Source: Alphaproteobacteria bacterium
Lineage (GTDB): Bacteria > Myxococcota_A > UBA796 > UBA2385
Reading direction: 5' to 3'
NCBI GenBank assembly: GCA_020632755.1
Contig: JACKEY010000010.1
Span: 62,001-126,000, forward strand
DNA: 64,000 nucleotides
The translations under genes were made by a program, and so were the position numbers. Of the stretch, positions 50,558-61,400 are shown in pieces. The notes under the pieces were generated by a model. It ran no database searches and was not told where the DNA came from. It worked only from the letters and a program-made list of their open reading frames with translations. Each line of letters opens with the position of its first letter. Position 1 is the stretch's first letter.

Positions 50558-53323
50558 ATGTCCCGCGGCCCGCTGCGGCTCGCCATCACCCTGTTCTTCC
50601 TGCTGTCGGGCGCCACGGCGCTCGTGTACCAGGTGATCTGGGTGCGCATGCTGGGCATGGTGGTGGGCCACTCGGTGCTGGCCATCGCGGTGGTGGTGGC
50701 GACCACCATGGCGGGCCTGGGACTGGGCGCGCGGCTGGCTGGCGGCGTGGCCCGCCGATCGGGGCGCCCGCTGGTCGGGTACGGGCTGCTGGAAGCGGCC
50801 ATCGGCCTGTTCGCGCTGGCCAGCCCGACGCTGCTGCACCTGGTGGGTGCGGTGCCGGTTGTGGGCACGGCCCAGCTGCTGCTGGGCGGGCTGGCGCTGC
50901 TGCCGCCGACCCTGGCGATGGGCGCGACCCTGCCGATGCTGACGGCCTGGTATGCCCGCGACGGGGCGTCGCTGGGCCGCGACATGGGCTGGCTGTACGC
51001 GGTGAACACGACGGGGGCCTTCGTGGGGGCCGGCCTGGCGGGCTTCGCGCTGCTGCCGACCTTCGGCCAGCCGGCCACCCTGGTGGGCGCGGCGGCCGTG
51101 AACCTGGCGGTGGGCGCGGGGGCGATCGCGCTGGGCCGGGTGCAGCCGCTGGCGCCACGCGACGCTCCTGCTGCACCGACGGCTGCCGCCGCACCGCCGG
51201 TCGCGGCCCCGCCGCGCGCCCTGCTGGCGGCCTTCGCCCTGTCCGGCGGGGCGGCGATGGTGAACCAGGTCGCCTGGAACCGCGGCTTCTCGCTGTTCAC
51301 GGGCTCGACCACCTATGCCTTCAGCCTGATCGTCTGTGCCTTCATCGCGGGGCTGGCCATCGGCGGCTACGCGCTGAGCCGCGTGGTGGACCGCGTGTCC
51401 GACCGCGCGGGGCTGCTGGCCGGGCTCAACGTGGGCATCGCCGCGTCGGCCGCTGTGCTGGTGCCGATCATCGGCGAGCTGCCGCTGTGGCTGCTCGAGC
51501 CCCTGGCGGCCCGGGCCGACTCCTTCGCAGCCACCCAGCTGTTCGTCTTCGCGGTGCTGTTCCTGCTGGTGTGGGTGCCGACCCTGCTGATGGGCGGCAC
51601 CTACCCGGTGGTGACCCGCGCGCTGACGGACGACCCGGACGAAGCCCCGGCCCAGGTCGGGCGCGCCTACGCCTGGAACACGGTGGGCGCCATCATCGGA
51701 TCGCTGTCGGCGGGCCTGCTGCTGATTCCGACGCTGGGCCTGCGGCGCACGCTGTGGCTGGCGGTGTCCCTGAACCTGCTGGCGGCCGCCCTGCTGCTGG
51801 CGCGGCGCCGCCCGGTGGCGCTGGTGCTGCCGGCCCTGGGCGTGGCCGCGATGCTGGCCGCGCCGCCGTGGAACCCCCGCCACATGAACCTGGCCCCCCA
51901 CATGTACGCGCGGGATCTGGTCGGGGATCCGGCCCGGCTGGCGGAGTTCCGCGACGGCGGCAGCGTGCAGTTCCACCAGGACGGGCTGGGCGCGACGGTC
52001 ACGGTGCTGCAGCGGGCGTCGGGGGCCCAGGTGCTGCGCATCAACGGCAAGACGGACGCGTCGACCGAAGACGACCGGCTGACCCAGGGCTTCCTGGGGA
52101 GCCTGCCGCTGCTGCTGGCCGAGGGCAACGACGACGTGCTGGTCATCGGCCTGGGCTCGGGCATGACCCTGGCCGGCACGCTGGCCTTCGACACCGAGCG
52201 CGTGACCGTGGTCGAGCTGCTGCCCGAGGTCATCGACGGGGCCCGCGAGTTCGGCGGCATGCTGGGGGATCCGCTGGCCGACCCGCGGGTGCAGATCGTC
52301 CAGGACGACGGCCGACACCTGCTGGTCCGCGAGCCCGAGCGCTACGACGTGATCAGCAGCGAGCCGACGAACCTGTTCATCTCGGGCATGAGCACGATGT
52401 TCACGGTCGAGGCCTTCACCACCATGCGCGACCGGCTGGAGCCCGGCGGCGTCGTGCTGGTGTGGATCCAGGGCTACCTGCTGTTCGACGAGGACTTCCG
52501 CACGGTGGCGCGGACCTTCCAGTCGGTCTTCCCCGAGGCCCACCTGTGGTCCGCCAGCCCCCACGACCTGGTGTTCACCGGGCACCTGCAGCCGCTGGTC
52601 CTCGACGCCGACCGCATCTCGGCGCGGCTCGCCACGCCGGCGGCCGCCCAAGCCGCGGCCTGGACGGGGCTGTCGACCTACGCCGACCTGCAGCGCCACT
52701 ACCTGATGGGCCCCGATGCCCTGGCCGCACTGGCTGGCCCCGGCCCCCTGCACACCGACGCCGACCCCTTCCTGGAGTTCACCGCCCCGCGGGCCCTGTT
52801 CGCACAGGACGGGCTGCTGGACACGCGGGCGCTCATGGCCCGCCGCGAGCTGCTGGCCGACGATCCGGCCCTGGCCGCGCGCCGCGATGCCGCGAGGCGC
52901 ATCGAGGCCGCCGCGCTGGACGGCGATCTGGACGCGCTCGAGGCCGCCCTGGTCGACGATCCGCACCACGCCTTCGGACGCGAGCGCCGCGCCCGGCTGC
53001 GCTTCGAGCGGGCCCTGCGCGACGCCCGGGCCGGCGACCTGGCCGCCGCGCACGACAGCGCGATGCAGGTCGTGACCCTGGCCCCCGGCGCGCTGCCCGG
53101 CTGGCAGCTGCTGGCGATGATCCGGGCGCAGTCGGGCGACCGCGACGGCGCCATCACCGCCCACGACGCGGCCTGCCGGGCGAACCCGTGGAGCCCCTAT
53201 GCCCACCTGAACCGCGGGCGCTTCCTGGCATCCATCGGAGAGCTGCCGCAGGCGCAGGCCGCCTTGGACGCCGCGCTGGCCCTCGATCCCGCGCTGCCCG
53301 AGGCCGCGGCGCTCCAGCCCTGA
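50558..53323 (+). CDS. Membrane transporter-like / spermidine-synthase-like / TPR fusion
   Basis: 921 residues from ATG 50558 (CGGAGG upstream). Residues about 1-440 hold some twelve to fourteen membrane helices with the repeated MGATLPMLTAWYARD and MGGTYPVVTRALTDD motifs of fused spermidine-synthase membrane domains. Residues about 455-720 are the aminopropyltransferase-like Rossmann domain (VLVIGLGSGMTLAGTLAFDT, VTVVELLPEVIDGAREFGG, IVQDDGRHLLV). The position of the catalytic Asp of true synthases reads YDVISSEPTNLFISG, so classical polyamine synthesis is doubtful. The last 150 residues are TPR-like helices (AAHDSAMQVVTLAPGALPG). Such fusions are common in this phylum and of unknown function. 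Confidence 0.9.
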   Translation: MSRGPLRLAITLFFLLSGATALVYQVIWVRMLGMVVGHSVLAIAVVVATTMAGLGLGARLAGGVARRSGRPLVGYGLLEAAIGLFALASPTLLHLVGAVPVVGTAQLLLGGLALLPPTLAMGATLPMLTAWYARDGASLGRDMGWLYAVNTTGAFVGAGLAGFALLPTFGQPATLVGAAAVNLAVGAGAIALGRVQPLAPRDAPAAPTAAAAPPVAAPPRALLAAFALSGGAAMVNQVAWNRGFSLFTGSTTYAFSLIVCAFIAGLAIGGYALSRVVDRVSDRAGLLAGLNVGIAASAAVLVPIIGELPLWLLEPLAARADSFAATQLFVFAVLFLLVWVPTLLMGGTYPVVTRALTDDPDEAPAQVGRAYAWNTVGAIIGSLSAGLLLIPTLGLRRTLWLAVSLNLLAAALLLARRRPVALVLPALGVAAMLAAPPWNPRHMNLAPHMYARDLVGDPARLAEFRDGGSVQFHQDGLGATVTVLQRASGAQVLRINGKTDASTEDDRLTQGFLGSLPLLLAEGNDDVLVIGLGSGMTLAGTLAFDTERVTVVELLPEVIDGAREFGGMLGDPLADPRVQIVQDDGRHLLVREPERYDVISSEPTNLFISGMSTMFTVEAFTTMRDRLEPGGVVLVWIQGYLLFDEDFRTVARTFQSVFPEAHLWSASPHDLVFTGHLQPLVLDADRISARLATPAAAQAAAWTGLSTYADLQRHYLMGPDALAALAGPGPLHTDADPFLEFTAPRALFAQDGLLDTRALMARRELLADDPALAARRDAARRIEAAALDGDLDALEAALVDDPHHAFGRERRARLRFERALRDARAGDLAAAHDSAMQVVTLAPGALPGWQLLAMIRAQSGDRDGAITAHDAACRANPWSPYAHLNRGRFLASIGELPQAQAALDAALALDPALPEAAALQP

Positions 53324-53330
53324 GCGACCC

Positions 53331-56300
53331 TCACGGCGCCGGCGGCAGCTCCCCCGTCCGCGCCGCCGCCACCAGCCCGGCCCCGTTGTCGTCCGCCCAC
53401 AGGGGCGCCAGCCGCGGGTCGACGACCAGCGCGTCGCCCAGGACTTCCGGCGTCGGGCTGGCCCGAAGCGCCCGGTAGACCAGCGGCAGGGTCGCGCCCT
53501 GGCCTTCGTCGCCCAGGGTCAGGACGGCCATGTCGACCAGGATCCAGGCGCGGGCCTGGCGCACCCGGGCCCGCAGGTCGGGGTCGACGCCGCCCTCGCC
53601 GCCCTCGCTGCCGTCGATGCCGTCGAGCATGCGCAGGGCGTGCTGGAGGGTGGCGCGGCTGCGCGGGCGCTCGCTGCGGACGGCCCAGGCGCGGGCGCGG
53701 GCCCGCAGGGTCTGGGCGAGGAGGAGGCGGGCGTCGGGATCGGAGACGGCCTCGGCCTCGACGAGGTCGAGGTCGCGCAGGTTCCACGACAGGACCTGGG
53801 TGACCTCGGGGTCTTCGGGGTGGGCGGCGACGGCGCAGGACCAGGCACGGCCTGCGCTCTGCAGCCAGTCGCGGCCCTGCAGATCGGCCAGCCGGGGCGC
53901 GGCGCGGTCGGGGGCGGCCTGGAGCAGGCGCACCGGGTCGACGGCGTCGGCGGCCAGCAGGGCGCGCAAGGCGGCGTGGGCGCGGCGCTCCTGGCCCAGC
54001 TGGTCGTGGGCGAGGTAGCGCAGCCAGGGGGCGTCGGCGTCGCCCAGGGCGTCCAGCGCGGCTTCGGGCTGGTTCTCGGCGAGGAGGCGCGCGGCCGTGG
54101 CGAGGGGGTCGTCGGTCGCGGCGTCGCGGGGCAGGACACCGCCGACCATGGCGATCTCGCGGACGAGGTAGCGGGACATGGAGCAGCCGGGCCCGCGGCT
54201 GCGCAGCACGAGGTCGTAGTCGCCGGGCGGCACGCGGATACCGTCGGGCAGGGCATCGACGCGCACGACCTCGGAGGCGCCTTCGGCCTGGGTCTCGAGC
54301 GCCAGCCGGCGGCGGGCCTGCTCGGCGTCCAGGGTGATGCCGAGCCGCCCGGACCACTGCAGCGGACCGGCGCCGCCGGGGCCGTCGGGCACGGTCAGGG
54401 CGTCGCCGCCGAAGCCCTCGACCGACAGCTGCAGGTTGCCGGGCCCGCCGTCGACGCCGACGGCGACCAGGCTGATCTCGGGCCCGTCCGCCGTGGCCCC
54501 GCCCGCGGGCTGCAGCGCGAAGACCAGCCCGCTGCCGAGCTCGCCGCGCTCGATGGCCACGTCGACCAGCACCTCCACCGGTCGGCCGTCCAGCCGCAGG
54601 GGCAGGCGCGCGAGCTCCTCGGCGCCGACGGGCTGCACGGCCAGCACACCCTCCTGGGGCCGGCGGCGGACCAGGTCCGGCGCGGCGATGCGCCAGGCGG
54701 GGTCGAGGGGGAGGGCCGGATCGACGACCAGGGGAGCGGCGCGGTGGTGGGCCTGCAGGACCTCCCAGCGGGCGCGGGCGTCGGCGAAGCCGGGCGCGTC
54801 GGCGGCCGCACCTTCCAGGTAGCTGCCGAGCACGGCCTGCTCGCCGCGCAGGTCCAGCAGCCCGCGCAGGCGGCCGGCGATGTCGAGGGCCAGTGGATCG
54901 CCGGGGGCGACATGCCGGGCGCTGTCGCGCAGCAGGCCGGCGACCTCGGCCCGGCGGTCGGCCTGTTCCAGCAGGACGGCGGCGCGACGCCCGGCCAGGA
55001 CACCGACGGCGCTGGCGTCTTCGCTGCGGGCCAGGGCGGCGAGCTCGTCGGCGGCCGGACCGGGCAGGCCCAGGGCGACGAGCTGCTCGGCGCGGGCCCA
55101 GGACTCGGCCAGGCCTGGATCGGTCAGGTCGGCGGGGGGCGGCTCGGGCTGCGGCAGGTCGATGGACCGGGCGGCGCTGCGGGCGCCGACGCCCAGCACG
55201 ACGGAGGCGTGGGCGACGGTGTCGACGGCCAGCAGCTCGTCGGCGGCGTCTTCGTCGCCCTGGACCACGCGCTGTACGCGCAAGCCGGGCAGCCAGGCGG
55301 TGGCGGGCTGATCGGTCCGGGGCCCGACGACCAGCATCGCCCCCTGGGCCGCGGTGGCGATCAGCTCGACCGTGCCGTCGCCGTCGAGGTCGGCGGCGAG
55401 CAGGGTCTGCCAGTCCCGGTCCGGCAGGGGCAGGCGCTGCTCGACCGCGAGCGCGCCTTCGTCGTAGTCCAGCAACACGAGGCCGGTGAAGGCCGGGGCG
55501 TCGTCGGGCCGCGGCAGGCCCCGGGTGCGGCGGTCCTGGACCAGGGCGGCGATCCGCGGGCGGTCGGCCGAGGGGACGATGGTCAGGTCGGCCACCTCGC
55601 CCAGCCGCCGCCGGGCGGCCAGCCGCCAGGCATCCCCGTCGCGCTCGTGCACACGCACGTCCTGGCCGTCGTACTCGGCAGTGCCCACCACCAGCTCGTC
55701 GGCGCCGTCGCCGTCGACGTCGCCGGTCCAGGCGGCGTTGACCACGGTGTCGACCAGCGCCAGGCCCGGCAGCGCCTCGTGCAGGCGTTGGGGCGGCGTG
55801 TCGTGCACCCGCTGCACCTCGACCAGACCGTCGTGGGCGGGCTCCTGGCGGGACAGCGCCGCCAGGACCCGGGCCAGGTCGTCCTGCCCGGCCCGCCCGA
55901 AGCCCTGTCCGGCGGGCTCCAGGTCCAGCCGGCCCAGCGCGGTCAGCGCCTCCAGCCGCGCGACCGCGGCGGGGTCGGCCGGCAACAGCCCCTCGCGGCT
56001 CATGGTGGCGTGCACGGCCGCCAGGCTGGGCAAGGCCGCCTCGGCCTCGAAGATGGCGGCCATCGACGCCAGGACGTGGGCGCGGTCGGGATCCAGGTCG
56101 GCCCGAGACCAGGCGCGGGCCAGGGACGACAGCGCGCCGGCCTGGTCGCCTCGGGCCCGCTGCCGCTCGGCCTGGGCCACCCACGCCAGGACCAGGGCGC
56201 GGGTGCCCTCCAGCTCCTCCTCCGCGACCAGCTCGGCGAAGCGGGCGTCGACCTTGGCCGTGGCGCCCCGCGCCTCCATCGCCTGCAGCCGCCCCTCGAC

Positions 56301-57527
56301 CTCCTCCACCCGGGCCATGGCGACGCCTTCGACCCGGGCCTGCTCCCGCGCCGCGCGGGCGGCCACGAAGCCCCAGGTCGCGCCGCCGCCGGCGATCAGC
56401 AGCGCGACGGACAGCACGACCCCGCCCAGCTGGCGGCGGTTGCGGCGCACCGCCCAGCGCACGCGGGTCAGCGGCGTCGGCGACCGGGCCAGGACGGGCT
56501 CGCCGGCGTGGAAGCGCCACAGGTCGGCCGCCAGCTCGGCGCCGTCGGGGTACCGCTCGCCCGGCTCGGCGGCCAGGGCCCGGGCCAGGACCACGAAGAG
56601 CTCGCCGGGGACCCGCTTCTCGAGGGCCCGCAGCGACACGCCCCGGCCCTCGCGCAGCTCGTCGAGCATCTGCTCGCTGGTGCAGCCGGTCATCGGGTGC
56701 TCGCCCAGCACGGCCTCGGCCAGGATGACGCCGAGCGCGTAGACGTCGGTGGCGGGACTGATCGCAGCGGCGTCGCCGCGGGCCTGCTCGGGCGCCATGT
56801 AGGCGGGGGTGCCGATGATCTCGCCCACCCGGGTCAGGCGGCTGTCCGCGCTGGCCGTCGCCACGATGCCGAAGTCCGTGATCCGCGGCTGGCCTTGATC
56901 GTCGAGCATCACGTTGGCCGGCTTCACGTCGCGGTGGATGAGCCCGCGATGGTGGGCGACGGCCAGGCCCTCGGCCACCTTGGCGACCAGGGACACGGCA
57001 TCGAGCAGGGCCATGCGCTCGCCCTGGGCCAGCCGCTCGCGCAGGGACCCGCCGGCCAGCATCTCCATGGCGAAGTACAGCGCGCCGTCGTGCTGCCCGA
57101 TGTCGTAGATGCGCACGACGTTGGGGTGATCCAGGCCGGCGATGGCCCGCGCCTCGCGCAGGAAGCGCTCGCGGCCCTCGGTGCTGGCGTGGGCGGCACC
57201 GACCAGCACCTTCACCGCGACCTTGCGCTGCAGGTGCGGATCGTAGGCGGAATAGACGACCCCCATGCCGCCGCGGCCCAGGACCTCTGCGACCCGGTAG
57301 CGGTCGATGGTCTGGACGGGGACGACGGGCTCGGACGGCAGCGTGTTCGCGGCAACGGGCCGGTACGCCTCGGTCGATCCGGTGTCGACCCAGGTGTCGG
57401 GCGCGAATCCCGAGTGGACGCGCTGCGTGGTGTCCGGCGGAGGTGTCGCCAACAGAGCCCTCCAGGGCTTCCGCAGCGTAGAGACACCGTTGTCGTCACG
57501 GGGCCACCAAACGTCAACGAGCCGCAC
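53331..57527 (-). CDS. Receptor-type Ser/Thr protein kinase with FG-GAP-like sensor
   Basis: 1398 residues; GTG 57527 is the best start, though the first 75 residues are not conserved-looking. Kinase domain about 76-342: LGRGGMGVVYSA (P-loop), VAVKVL (Lys106), GLIHRDVKPANVML (Asp200), ITDFGIVA (Asp218) and GTPAYMAPEQ. All Hanks residues are present. A membrane helix (VVLSVALLIAGGGATWGFVA, about 370-388) separates it from a 1000-residue extracytoplasmic region. That region has TPR-like helices, two FG-GAP-like loops (DVDGDGADELVVG, DLDGDGTVELIAT) and a beta-rich part, ending in more TPR-like helices. It is a transmembrane sensor kinase. The PP2C gene lies 56 nt upstream on the same strand. Confidence 0.92.
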   Translation of the reverse strand: MRLVDVWWPRDDNGVSTLRKPWRALLATPPPDTTQRVHSGFAPDTWVDTGSTEAYRPVAANTLPSEPVVPVQTIDRYRVAEVLGRGGMGVVYSAYDPHLQRKVAVKVLVGAAHASTEGRERFLREARAIAGLDHPNVVRIYDIGQHDGALYFAMEMLAGGSLRERLAQGERMALLDAVSLVAKVAEGLAVAHHRGLIHRDVKPANVMLDDQGQPRITDFGIVATASADSRLTRVGEIIGTPAYMAPEQARGDAAAISPATDVYALGVILAEAVLGEHPMTGCTSEQMLDELREGRGVSLRALEKRVPGELFVVLARALAAEPGERYPDGAELAADLWRFHAGEPVLARSPTPLTRVRWAVRRNRRQLGGVVLSVALLIAGGGATWGFVAARAAREQARVEGVAMARVEEVEGRLQAMEARGATAKVDARFAELVAEEELEGTRALVLAWVAQAERQRARGDQAGALSSLARAWSRADLDPDRAHVLASMAAIFEAEAALPSLAAVHATMSREGLLPADPAAVARLEALTALGRLDLEPAGQGFGRAGQDDLARVLAALSRQEPAHDGLVEVQRVHDTPPQRLHEALPGLALVDTVVNAAWTGDVDGDGADELVVGTAEYDGQDVRVHERDGDAWRLAARRRLGEVADLTIVPSADRPRIAALVQDRRTRGLPRPDDAPAFTGLVLLDYDEGALAVEQRLPLPDRDWQTLLAADLDGDGTVELIATAAQGAMLVVGPRTDQPATAWLPGLRVQRVVQGDEDAADELLAVDTVAHASVVLGVGARSAARSIDLPQPEPPPADLTDPGLAESWARAEQLVALGLPGPAADELAALARSEDASAVGVLAGRRAAVLLEQADRRAEVAGLLRDSARHVAPGDPLALDIAGRLRGLLDLRGEQAVLGSYLEGAAADAPGFADARARWEVLQAHHRAAPLVVDPALPLDPAWRIAAPDLVRRRPQEGVLAVQPVGAEELARLPLRLDGRPVEVLVDVAIERGELGSGLVFALQPAGGATADGPEISLVAVGVDGGPGNLQLSVEGFGGDALTVPDGPGGAGPLQWSGRLGITLDAEQARRRLALETQAEGASEVVRVDALPDGIRVPPGDYDLVLRSRGPGCSMSRYLVREIAMVGGVLPRDAATDDPLATAARLLAENQPEAALDALGDADAPWLRYLAHDQLGQERRAHAALRALLAADAVDPVRLLQAAPDRAAPRLADLQGRDWLQSAGRAWSCAVAAHPEDPEVTQVLSWNLRDLDLVEAEAVSDPDARLLLAQTLRARARAWAVRSERPRSRATLQHALRMLDGIDGSEGGEGGVDPDLRARVRQARAWILVDMAVLTLGDEGQGATLPLVYRALRASPTPEVLGDALVVDPRLAPLWADDNGAGLVAAARTGELPPAP

Positions 57528-57583
57528 GACCTGTCACGGTCCCCCCCGGAGGAGGGGCGAGGCGTGCCCGCGGCGACGAGCGC

Positions 57584-58345
<762 letters not shown>

Positions 58346-58459
58346 TCCAGGCTCTCCTCGGCCCCCCGCCGGTCCAGGGGGCATTCCAATCAACAGTATA
58401 GAACTGACCGGGCTCCGAGGGTACCATCGCCCCCGCATCGGCACCCCCTCGGATCCTCC

Positions 58460-61400
58460 CTGAGCACCCCCCTCCCCGGCCCCACGATCCCCAGTCCAGG
58501 GGCCCGCATCGGGCCGTGGATCGTGCGCGGAGAGCTGGGTCGTGGCGGCATGGCCGCGGTGCTCGAGGTGGAGCACGTCGACACGGGCGACGTCCGCGCG
58601 CTGAAGCTGATGTTGCCGGTGGCCCGCAGCGGCGAGGTCGCCCGCCGCATGGAGCGCGAGTTCCTGGCCCTGTCGCGGCTGGACCACGACAGCGTGCTGA
58701 AGGTCTACGAGGCCGGCCTGTTCGACGGACGGCCGTGGTTCGTGACGGAGAAGCTGGTCGGCCAGGAGCTGAAGGTCGCGGTCGAGGCCTGGCGCGCCCT
58801 GGCCCCTGCCGAGCGCTTCCGGCGGGCCGAGGCCGTGCTGACCCAGGTCGCGCAGGCGCTCGCCTACATCCACGACCAGGGGCTGGTGCACCGCGACGTC
58901 ACGCCCAGCAACATCATGCTGCTCGACGACGGCTCGCTGCGGCTGATGGACTTCGGCGTCATCAAGGAACCCGGGGCCGACCTGACCCACGTGGGCGAGG
59001 TCGTCGGCACCGTGGCCTACATCGCGCCGGAGCAGATCACCGGCGGCGCCGTCGACGCCCGCGCCGATCTCTATGCGCTGGGTGCGGTGCTCTACCTGAT
59101 GCTGACCGGACGGCGGCCGTTCAACGCCCGGAACCTTGCCGGCTACCTGGACAAGCACCTCAACCGGGACCCGCGCCCGCCCCGCGAGCTGGCGCCGACC
59201 CTGCCCGAGCGCCTCGACGAGATCTGCCTGCGCCTGCTGGCCAAGCGCCCCGAGGACCGCTTCGCGTCCGCCCGGCACCTGCTGCTGGCGCTGCACGACG
59301 AGCCCCTGCCGGGAGCTTCGCTGCCGGGGGCTTCGCTGCCCGAGGCCTCGCCGACCGGCCCCGACCGCCTCGACGACAACAGCGAGCAGCGGCTGGTCGC
59401 CACTGGCCGGGCCAGCGAGCTCGCCCTGGTCCGCGACGCCGTCACCCGGCTCATCTCCCCCGAGCGGGACCGGGCGACGGCGATGACCGACCCCGGCGAG
59501 CGCCGTGCTCCCCCGCGGCCGCCCGGCGGCGTGGTCGTCATCCACGGCGGCGACGGCATGGGCAAGAGCCGCATGGCGGCCGAGGCGATGGGGCTGGCCC
59601 GGCGGCTGGGCGTCGGCGTGACGCGCATCCGCGGCAACGGCGACCCGCGGCCCTGGTCCGGCGTGCGCCACCTGATCGAGGCGCTCGAGGGCCTGCCCGG
59701 CTTCACGGTGCCGCCCGCCCTGCGCGACGCCCTGGCCGGCGGGGCGCGGGCGAACGCCTGGGCCGTGCACGCCGCCGTGCGCGAGCTGGTCGTCGCCACC
59801 GGGCCGCGCCTGACGGTCATCGACGACGCCCACCGGGTCGACCGGGCCAGCCTGGCGCTCATCTCGCACCTGCTGCGCTCGCTGGTGGTTGAGGCGCGCT
59901 TTCCGCTGCTGCTGGTGCTGACCCGGGACCCCGAAGAAGCACCCGGCGGCGCGGTCGACATGCTGCTGGAGCAGGACCACGACAGCGTGACGCCGCTGGT
60001 CATCGAGCTGCAGCCGCTCGAGCCCGCGGCGGTCGAGGAGATGCTGCTGCACCACGTCGTCGACGACGAGGCGGCCCGGGCCCTGGCCCGCCGGCTGGCC
60101 CAGGACGGCGAGGGCAACCCCTTCTTCATCGCCCAGATGGTGCGCGGCCTGTTCGAGCGCGGGGTCATCGCGCCGGGCGAGGCGGGGCACCGGGGGAGGG
60201 TGACGCTCGACGCCAGCGAGCTCGAGATGGCCACGCTGCCCGTGCCGCACAGCATCCGCGACGCGCTGGAGGAAGGCCTGTCCCGGGTCGGCGCCGACGC
60301 CCGGGCGGCCCTGGACGTGCTGGCCATCGCACGCACACCGCTGAGCGACGACGTGATCGGCGAGGCCAGCGACCTGGGCCACGGCGCCCGGCTGGCCGCC
60401 GCGCTCGAAGACGCCCGCCGGGCCGGGCTGGTCACGCGACCCGACGGCGGCGCCGGCAAGCACGTGCTGGACCGCCACCGACTGGCCGACGTGCTGGCCG
60501 ACGCCATGGCCGACGACGCGCGGCGCGCCCTGCACGGCCGGCTGGCCCGCGCGCTCGAGGCCGCCCACCGCCGCGATCCCGGGCCGGTCGTCGCCACCGT
60601 CGCCGAGCACTTCGCCGCCGCCGGCTACGCCGCCGTGGCCTGGCCCTACCTGCTGGACGCCGCCCGCCAGCAGTACGCCCGCGGCTATGTGCACGAGAGC
60701 CTGGAGCTGCTCGACAAGGGCCTGCACATCGAGCCCCGCGCCCGCGGCTTCGCGCCCCTGCCCCTGGCCGAGACCCGCCTGTCCGAAGCCCTGCAGCTGC
60801 GGGCCGCCGGCCTGGTGCACGTCGGTCGCTGGGAGGAAGCCCGCCTGGAGGCCCGCCGGTCGCTGGCCCTGGCCCGCGAGCTCGGCGACGCCCTGCGCAT
60901 GGCTGCCGCCGCCGCCGAGCTCGGCGCCCTGGGCCGCCGCCGCCACGACCTCGAAGACGCCGAGCAGTGGCTCACCGCGGCCCTGGAGCACGCCCGCCGC
61001 GCCGCGTCCGAGGGCGCCCCGGTGGACCAGGCCCGCGCGGCCCGCATCCTGCCGCTCTACGAGCTGGGCGGCGTGGCCTGGGCCCGCGGCGAGCTCGACG
61101 GCGCCGACGCCCACTGGCGCGAGGCCCTGCACCTGGCCGAGGTGCTGGCCGACGAGCGCGCCCAGGCGCTCGGCGCCAACGGGCTCGGCGTGCTGGCCCT
61201 GTGCCGCGGGGACGCCGCCGAGGCGCGCCGCCACTTCGCCCGCGCCGAGAAGCTGTGCACCAAGCACAGCATGGCCGAGCGGCTGGTCATCGCCCGGATC
61301 AACCTGATCGAGCTGCACCACATGACCGGCAACCTGCGCATGGGCGGCGAGCTGGCCGACCGCACCGTGGCCGAAGCGCGCGCCGTGGGCCACACCTACG

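Noticed and set aside
50558..53323. Spermidine synthase annotation (speE)
   Set aside because: The fold is there but the catalytic Asp region is replaced, so a polyamine role is not supported.
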